Assembly: GCA_009781535.1 (NCBI GenBank)
Contig: WQXX01000036.1
Coordinates: forward strand, 1-9,475
Direction: 5' to 3'
Length of the DNA: 9,475 nucleotides
DNA from: Coriobacteriia bacterium
Lineage (GTDB): Bacteria; Actinomycetota; Coriobacteriia; Coriobacteriales; UBA8131
The position numbers and the translations under genes were made by a program. Shown one piece after another: positions 6,491-9,475 of the stretch (position 1 is its first letter; every line of letters starts with the position of its first letter). The notes beneath the pieces are model-generated. The model saw nothing but the letters and a program-made list of their open reading frames with translations, was not told where the DNA came from and did no database searches.

Positions 6491-6644
6491 AATACATGGT
6501 TGCTACATTTACCCGAGGGTGGCAGCCTTCGAGTGTTCCAAATAGCAAAAGTATCGGAAAAGAATTTCCAACAAAGCCCTTGCAATTCTCTGTTTAATGT
6601 ATTATTGTATTAGGCACTTAGTACAGTAATACAAATGAGGGTGG

Positions 6645-6714
6645 CATGAGAGATAGTAAGTGGGATCGGTAGAGAGATAGTTGGTGGGAGCGGTAGAGAG
6701 GTAGTTGGTGGGAG
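6645..6714 (+). repeat. 24-bp tandem repeat, about three copies
   Basis: Copies at 6667-6690 and 6691-6714 differ by one base. A diverged partial copy lies directly before them at 6645-6666. The core GAGAGATAGTTGGTGGGAG is recognisable in all. The 24-base period keeps reading frame, but each of the first two copies ends in a TAG in the frame of the upstream ATG. Confidence 0.85.
6646..6672 (+). other. Possible 8-codon upstream ORF (MRDSKWDR)
   Basis: ATG at 6646 follows a GAGGG sequence and reads eight codons before TAG at 6670-6672. It is in the same frame as the ABC gene start, 222 bases later, but stops intervene. It may be a leader peptide or merely the relic of a duplicated start region; there is no direct proof of translation. 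Confidence 0.2.
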
Positions 6715-6719
6715 CGGGA

Positions 6720-6826
6720 GCGAGCCAGCGGGAGCGGAAAGAGCGGGAGCGAGCCAGCAGTAGCGAGTCAGCGGGAGCGGAAAGAGCGGGAGCGAGCGAG
6801 CTTACGCAGGAACCAGCAGTAGCGAG
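6720..6826 (+). repeat. GAGCGGGAGC-rich repeats with a 29-bp exact direct repeat
   Basis: A 29-base segment at 6726-6754 recurs exactly at 6769-6797 (period 43). A 14-base segment CCAGCAGTAGCGAG occurs at 6754-6767 and 6813-6826. All are built from GAGCG/GGAGC variants. It follows the 24-bp repeats directly and ends just before the -10-like box of the ABC gene, so it forms its upstream region. Confidence 0.85.
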
Positions 6827-6829
6827 CGT

Positions 6830-6835
6830 TATAAT
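6830..6835 (+). promoter_or_regulatory. Possible -10 box for the ABC transporter operon
   Basis: TATAAT lies 32 bases upstream of the ATG at 6868, at the end of the repeat region. No good -35 is found at 16-18 bases upstream, where the repeats end, so this call is tentative. Confidence 0.35.
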
Positions 6836-6867
6836 GACTGTAACAGACAAACAGAAATGAGGGCGCC

Positions 6868-7794
6868 ATGGGGCTTTTAGTTGTTGATTCTCTCTCAAAG
6901 CGTTTCAAGGACCTGCAGGTTCTTGACCAGCTTTCCTTTGAAGTTGAGGAGGGCAGCGTCTTTGGGTTCATTGGAAAGAACGGCAGTGGCAAGACCACGA
7001 CGATGAAGATCATCACCGGCTTGCTGAAAGCCGAGGGAGGGCAGGTCTACATCAAGGGCAGGAAGGTCGAATTCGGGGAGACTCCCACGAACCATCTGCT
7101 CGGATACCTGCCTGACGTGCCCGAGTTCTACAGTTTCATGAACGCGTATGAGTACCTGAGCTTCTGCGGGCGGGTAACCGGCATGAACTCGACGGATATA
7201 GACCGCAAGGCGACAGAGCTCATCGCGCTTGTCGGCTTGCAGGACAGCGCAAAACGGCGCATAAGGGGTTATTCCCGTGGCATGAAACAACGGCTCGGCA
7301 TCGCCCAGGCTTTGGTTCATGACCCGGTCCTGCTCATCTGTGACGAGCCGACAAGCGCTCTTGACCCACAGGGGAGAAGCGAGATCCTTGCTATCCTAAG
7401 CCAGGTTCGCGAGCGCACGACGGTATTGTTCTCGACGCACATCCTGGCTGACGTCGAGCGCATCTGCGACACCGTTGGCGTATTAAATGATGGAAAGATC
7501 GTACTCGGTGGCAACCTTGAGAGGATCAAGAGCACCCATCGGCGCGATACGATCGCCCTTACGCTTGACGGAGTCTCCCTTGCGGGTCTGGATACTCTGG
7601 CTACTGAGCTGCGTGCCCTGCCTTTTGTTGAGCGTCTCAGCTTGCAGGGTATGGCGATGCTCGTCGATGTGAAGTCGGTACAAGAGGATGGGCAACAGCT
7701 CCTGGCTCAACTGGTCGAAAAGCGTCTGACCCTATTAAGCTATCAGGTCATAGAACCCACACTTGAGAATCTTTATTTGGATGTGATCGCATGA
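6868..7794 (+). CDS. ABC-2 type transporter, ATP-binding subunit (CcmA-like)
   Basis: The 308-residue ATPase powers the membrane partner encoded next. Motifs in order: Walker A GKNGSGKT (36-43), a Q-loop region reading LGYLPD (78-83) without Gln, as is common in this subfamily ('IGYLPE'), the signature YSRGMKQRL (135-143), Walker B VLLICDEP (154-161) followed by TSALDP, and the switch histidine in STHIL (H191). Residues from about 215 on are the short C-terminal accessory domain seen in many ABC-2 ATPases. The start ATG has GAGGG four bases upstream. The substrate cannot be read from the sequence; related systems export antibiotics, lipids or ions. The gene overlaps the permease start by ATGA. 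GC is clearly higher than in the VanZ region, pointing to the ordinary chromosome here. Confidence 0.92.
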   Translation: MGLLVVDSLSKRFKDLQVLDQLSFEVEEGSVFGFIGKNGSGKTTTMKIITGLLKAEGGQVYIKGRKVEFGETPTNHLLGYLPDVPEFYSFMNAYEYLSFCGRVTGMNSTDIDRKATELIALVGLQDSAKRRIRGYSRGMKQRLGIAQALVHDPVLLICDEPTSALDPQGRSEILAILSQVRERTTVLFSTHILADVERICDTVGVLNDGKIVLGGNLERIKSTHRRDTIALTLDGVSLAGLDTLATELRALPFVERLSLQGMAMLVDVKSVQEDGQQLLAQLVEKRLTLLSYQVIEPTLENLYLDVIA

Positions 7795-8561
7795 ACGGAT
7801 TCAGTGCATTCTTATCGAAAGAACTTCTCCAGGCCCTTCGCAGCATGCGGTTTTTGATTGTGGTTGCCGCATTCCTGATTCTAGGTCTCATGAACGCCCC
7901 CTTGGCAAAGTTTACGCCACAGATACTGGAGCTGGCTGGCGTGGGTGAGATGCTTGAAGGCTTGATCCCGCCGACGCCTGTGGCTTTTGACGCTTGGGCA
8001 CAGTTCTTCAGCAATATCGCGCAGATGGGGATACTTGCTATCCTGTTGCTCTGTGGCCCGATGCTGTCCTGGGAAAAAAGCAAAGGCACTTTGGTTCTGC
8101 CCTTAACCAAAGGTTTGGGGAGAATGAGCGTCGTCCTCATCAAGTTCATCGTGATGACCTTGCTGTGGACGCTGGGCCTGCTGGTTGCATCGCTCGTATC
8201 ATGGGGGTGCACGCTCGTGCTCTTTCCCGGCGAGACGGTCGAATACCTTGCCCTCGGTATCTTCCTGCTCTGGCTTTTAGGCGTATTCCTTCTGGCGTTG
8301 GTACCGCTCTCATCGGTGCTCTTCAGAGGGAGCATGAGCGGTCTGATCCTTCCGGGTGCGGTGCTCTTTATCTTCCTCATCGCGTTGGCTTTCCCCAACC
8401 TCATTTCCTGGAACCCGCTTTTACTGGGTCAAAACAGCGTTCTTCTTCTGATTGGAGCCGCAGAAACCGGCGACTTTCTTGCTCCCAGCCTCGTGGCAGG
8501 CATCACCGCCATTGTTACACTTGTTGCCGCCCTTATCAGCTTCCGCAAGGCTGCGCTGTAA
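7791..8561 (+). CDS. ABC-2 type transporter permease
   Basis: This 256-residue membrane protein has about six hydrophobic segments (about 20-36, 73-91, 113-137, 152-175, 182-202, 232-250), the usual number and length for ABC-2 permeases. A cytoplasmic stretch 'WEKSKGTLVLPLTKG' (94-108), between helices 2 and 3, matches the 'E..GTL..L...P' element of this family. The ATG overlaps the ATPase stop codon (ATGA at 7791-7794), and GGATGTGATC just upstream resembles the consensus Shine-Dalgarno extension, so translational coupling is likely. It forms the transport channel with the ATPase. It is the last gene of the unit, before the strong hairpin at 8580-8622. Confidence 0.9.
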   Translation: MNGFSAFLSKELLQALRSMRFLIVVAAFLILGLMNAPLAKFTPQILELAGVGEMLEGLIPPTPVAFDAWAQFFSNIAQMGILAILLLCGPMLSWEKSKGTLVLPLTKGLGRMSVVLIKFIVMTLLWTLGLLVASLVSWGCTLVLFPGETVEYLALGIFLLWLLGVFLLALVPLSSVLFRGSMSGLILPGAVLFIFLIALAFPNLISWNPLLLGQNSVLLLIGAAETGDFLAPSLVAGITAIVTLVAALISFRKAAL

Positions 8562-8579
8562 GCTTTTCATCATCGTTCT

Positions 8580-8622
8580 GTAGCCCGAGACGACATCTGT
8601 CGTCTCGGGCTACAACATTTTT
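8580..8622 (+). terminator. Strong hairpin terminator after the ABC transporter
   Basis: A perfect 15-bp stem (8580-8594 with 8599-8613) has the four-base loop ATCT. Five T follow at 8618-8622 after the spacer AACA. It lies 18 bases after the permease stop and separates the transporter from dnaK. Confidence 0.88.
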
Positions 8623-8644
8623 ATCAACAAAACAGTGACAAAAC

Positions 8645-8673
8645 TTGATATTCTCTGACTTAGATTTTATTAT
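8645..8673 (+). promoter_or_regulatory. Sigma70-type promoter of dnaK, with a HAIR-like overlap
   Basis: TTGATA (8645-8650) and TATTAT (8668-8673) are 17 bases apart, each five of six to consensus. The ATG lies 66 bases downstream of the -10. No CIRCE element is present. A HspR-type HAIR site (CTTGAGT-N7-ACTCAAG) is matched at only nine of 14 positions at 8644-8664, with the exact spacing and overlapping the -35, so HspR control is possible but unproven. Confidence 0.65.
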
Positions 8674-8739
8674 AAGCAAAGCTAAAACATACATGCAAAA
8701 ACTGTTGAAGATTTCGACATGGAAGGAAAGGAACGGATT

Positions 8740-9475
8740 ATGGGAAAGATACTCGGAATTGATCTTGGCACTACCAACTCGGCGATGGCGGTCATGGAGG
8801 GCGGAGAGCCTACCATCATTGTAAATGCCGAAGGGGACCGTACGACCCCCAGTGTCGTGGGCTTTCGGAAAGACGGCGAGCGCGTGGTGGGCAAAGCCGC
8901 GAAGAACCAGGCAGTAACCAATCCAGAGAACACGATATCATCCATCAAGCGCTTCATCGGGCGCAATTACAGCGAGACGTCTGCCGAACGCACGACGATT
9001 TCTTACAACGTCAAGAGCGGCAAGGACAGCCGCGTGCAGATCGGCATCAATGGCAAGGACTACACGCCGGAAGAAATCAGCGCGATGGTGCTTCAGAAGC
9101 TCAAGACAGACGCCGAAAAGCATACAGGCTCGCCTATCACACAGGCGGTCATCACCGTACCGGCTTATTTCAATGACTCCCAGCGTCAGGCGACCAAGGA
9201 CGCCGGCCGCATCGCCGGCCTTGAGGTCTTGCGTATCGTCAACGAGCCCACAGCGGCAGCGCTTGCCTATGGCCTTGACAAGAACGGACGCGATGAGAAG
9301 GTCCTCATCTTCGACCTCGGCGGCGGCACCTTTGACGTCTCGGTCCTCGAGCTCTCAGAGGGCGTCTTTGAGGTGCTTTCCACCAACGGCGACAACCACC
9401 TCGGTGGGGATGACTGGGATCAGCGGGTCATCAACTGGCTGGCTGACAAGTTCAAGTCAGACAATGGGATAGACC
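8740..9475 (+). CDS. dnaK: Molecular chaperone DnaK (Hsp70), N-terminal part
   Basis: The first 245 residues of the ATPase domain are present and the gene runs off the window. Clear Hsp70 features are the phosphate loop 'GIDLGTTNS' (6-14), K70 in 'SSIKRFIGR', 'VITVPAYFND' (137-146), 'NEPTAAALAYG' (168-178) with E169, and 'FDLGGGTFDVSVLE' (191-204) with T197. DnaK binds unfolded proteins in an ATP-driven cycle with DnaJ and GrpE, whose genes often follow. The ATG at 8740 is chosen because AAAGGA (8727-8732) lies seven bases upstream and the protein then starts with the usual MGKILGIDLG; the in-frame ATG at 8719 would add seven atypical residues. The sequence looks actinobacterial, most like Coriobacteriia. 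It has its own promoter. Confidence 0.97.
   Translation, partial: MGKILGIDLGTTNSAMAVMEGGEPTIIVNAEGDRTTPSVVGFRKDGERVVGKAAKNQAVTNPENTISSIKRFIGRNYSETSAERTTISYNVKSGKDSRVQIGINGKDYTPEEISAMVLQKLKTDAEKHTGSPITQAVITVPAYFNDSQRQATKDAGRIAGLEVLRIVNEPTAAALAYGLDKNGRDEKVLIFDLGGGTFDVSVLELSEGVFEVLSTNGDNHLGGDDWDQRVINWLADKFKSDNGID

Larger units (their letters stand above)
6491..6867. other. Non-coding stretch between the second VanZ-like gene and the ABC transporter
   Basis: No gene is supported in these 377 bases. The first 140 are AT-rich without a clear hairpin. From 6645 on, the sequence is purine-rich and repetitive. The block near 6634-6651 resembles the translation start of the ABC gene at 6854-6871 (AAATGAGGG then CATG after three bases in both). 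Confidence 0.7.

Noticed and set aside
6508..6530. Hairpin near CGAGGGTGGCAGCCTTCG as a terminator of the second VanZ-like gene
   Set aside because: Pairing needs a bulge, the stem is short, and no T-tract follows.
6645..6826. CRISPR array or integron attC sites
   Set aside because: Repeats are contiguous or imperfectly nested without unique spacers, and no inverted arms or integrase gene are seen.
6602..6898. Minus-strand 98-residue reading frame across the repeats
   Set aside because: Its composition simply reflects the purine-rich repeats, and it overlaps the start of the real ABC gene.
7994..8638. Long plus-strand frame inside the permease gene
   Set aside because: It is an out-of-frame shadow; the permease frame has the membrane segments, the coupled start and the right length.

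Overview
The window looks like the edge of a degraded prophage next to a bacterial chromosome of moderate to fairly high GC. The right end carries the start of dnaK. Its sequence, including the 'SAMAVMEGGEPTI' style N-terminus and K70 in 'SSIKRFIGR', together with GC rising to about 60% in the housekeeping part, suggests Actinomycetota, most likely class Coriobacteriia. That assignment comes from family resemblance alone and is an inference.

Left part (1 to about 2280, minus strand): a fragment of a phage head-morphogenesis module. Read right to left it holds a minor head protein of the MuF/SPP1 gp7 family carrying a C-terminal HExxH metallopeptidase-like domain, a translationally coupled 67-residue unknown protein, an intrinsic terminator, four 11-bp tandem repeats, an extended -10 promoter, and the N-terminal part of a DUF4355/GP20-like scaffold protein that leaves the window. 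The MuF gene has no plausible start: coding-like sequence continues 41 codons upstream of its first ATG and then meets a stop. The portal and terminase genes expected upstream are absent, so the phage module is broken at about 2280.

Middle part (about 2335 to 6490): two paralogous VanZ-like membrane proteins on the plus strand, each behind a closely similar leader (inverted repeat, TATAAT, small conserved hairpin, identical ribosome-binding site). The first has a large extra C-terminal domain predicted outside the cell. The second stops just after the same membrane helix and has lost several VanZ consensus residues. Between them, on the opposite strand and with its own promoter, is an AAA/DUF4143 ATPase.

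Right part (6491 to 9475): a 378-bp non-coding stretch with a duplicated translation-start-like sequence and purine-rich tandem repeats leads into a two-gene ABC-2 type transporter (ATPase and permease, ATGA overlap). A perfect 15-bp hairpin terminator closes this unit. A good sigma70-type promoter then leads into dnaK, cut by the window end.

The most interesting items are the MuF/metallopeptidase gene with its coupled small partner, which resembles a phage-borne polymorphic toxin arrangement, and the twin VanZ genes with shared leaders.
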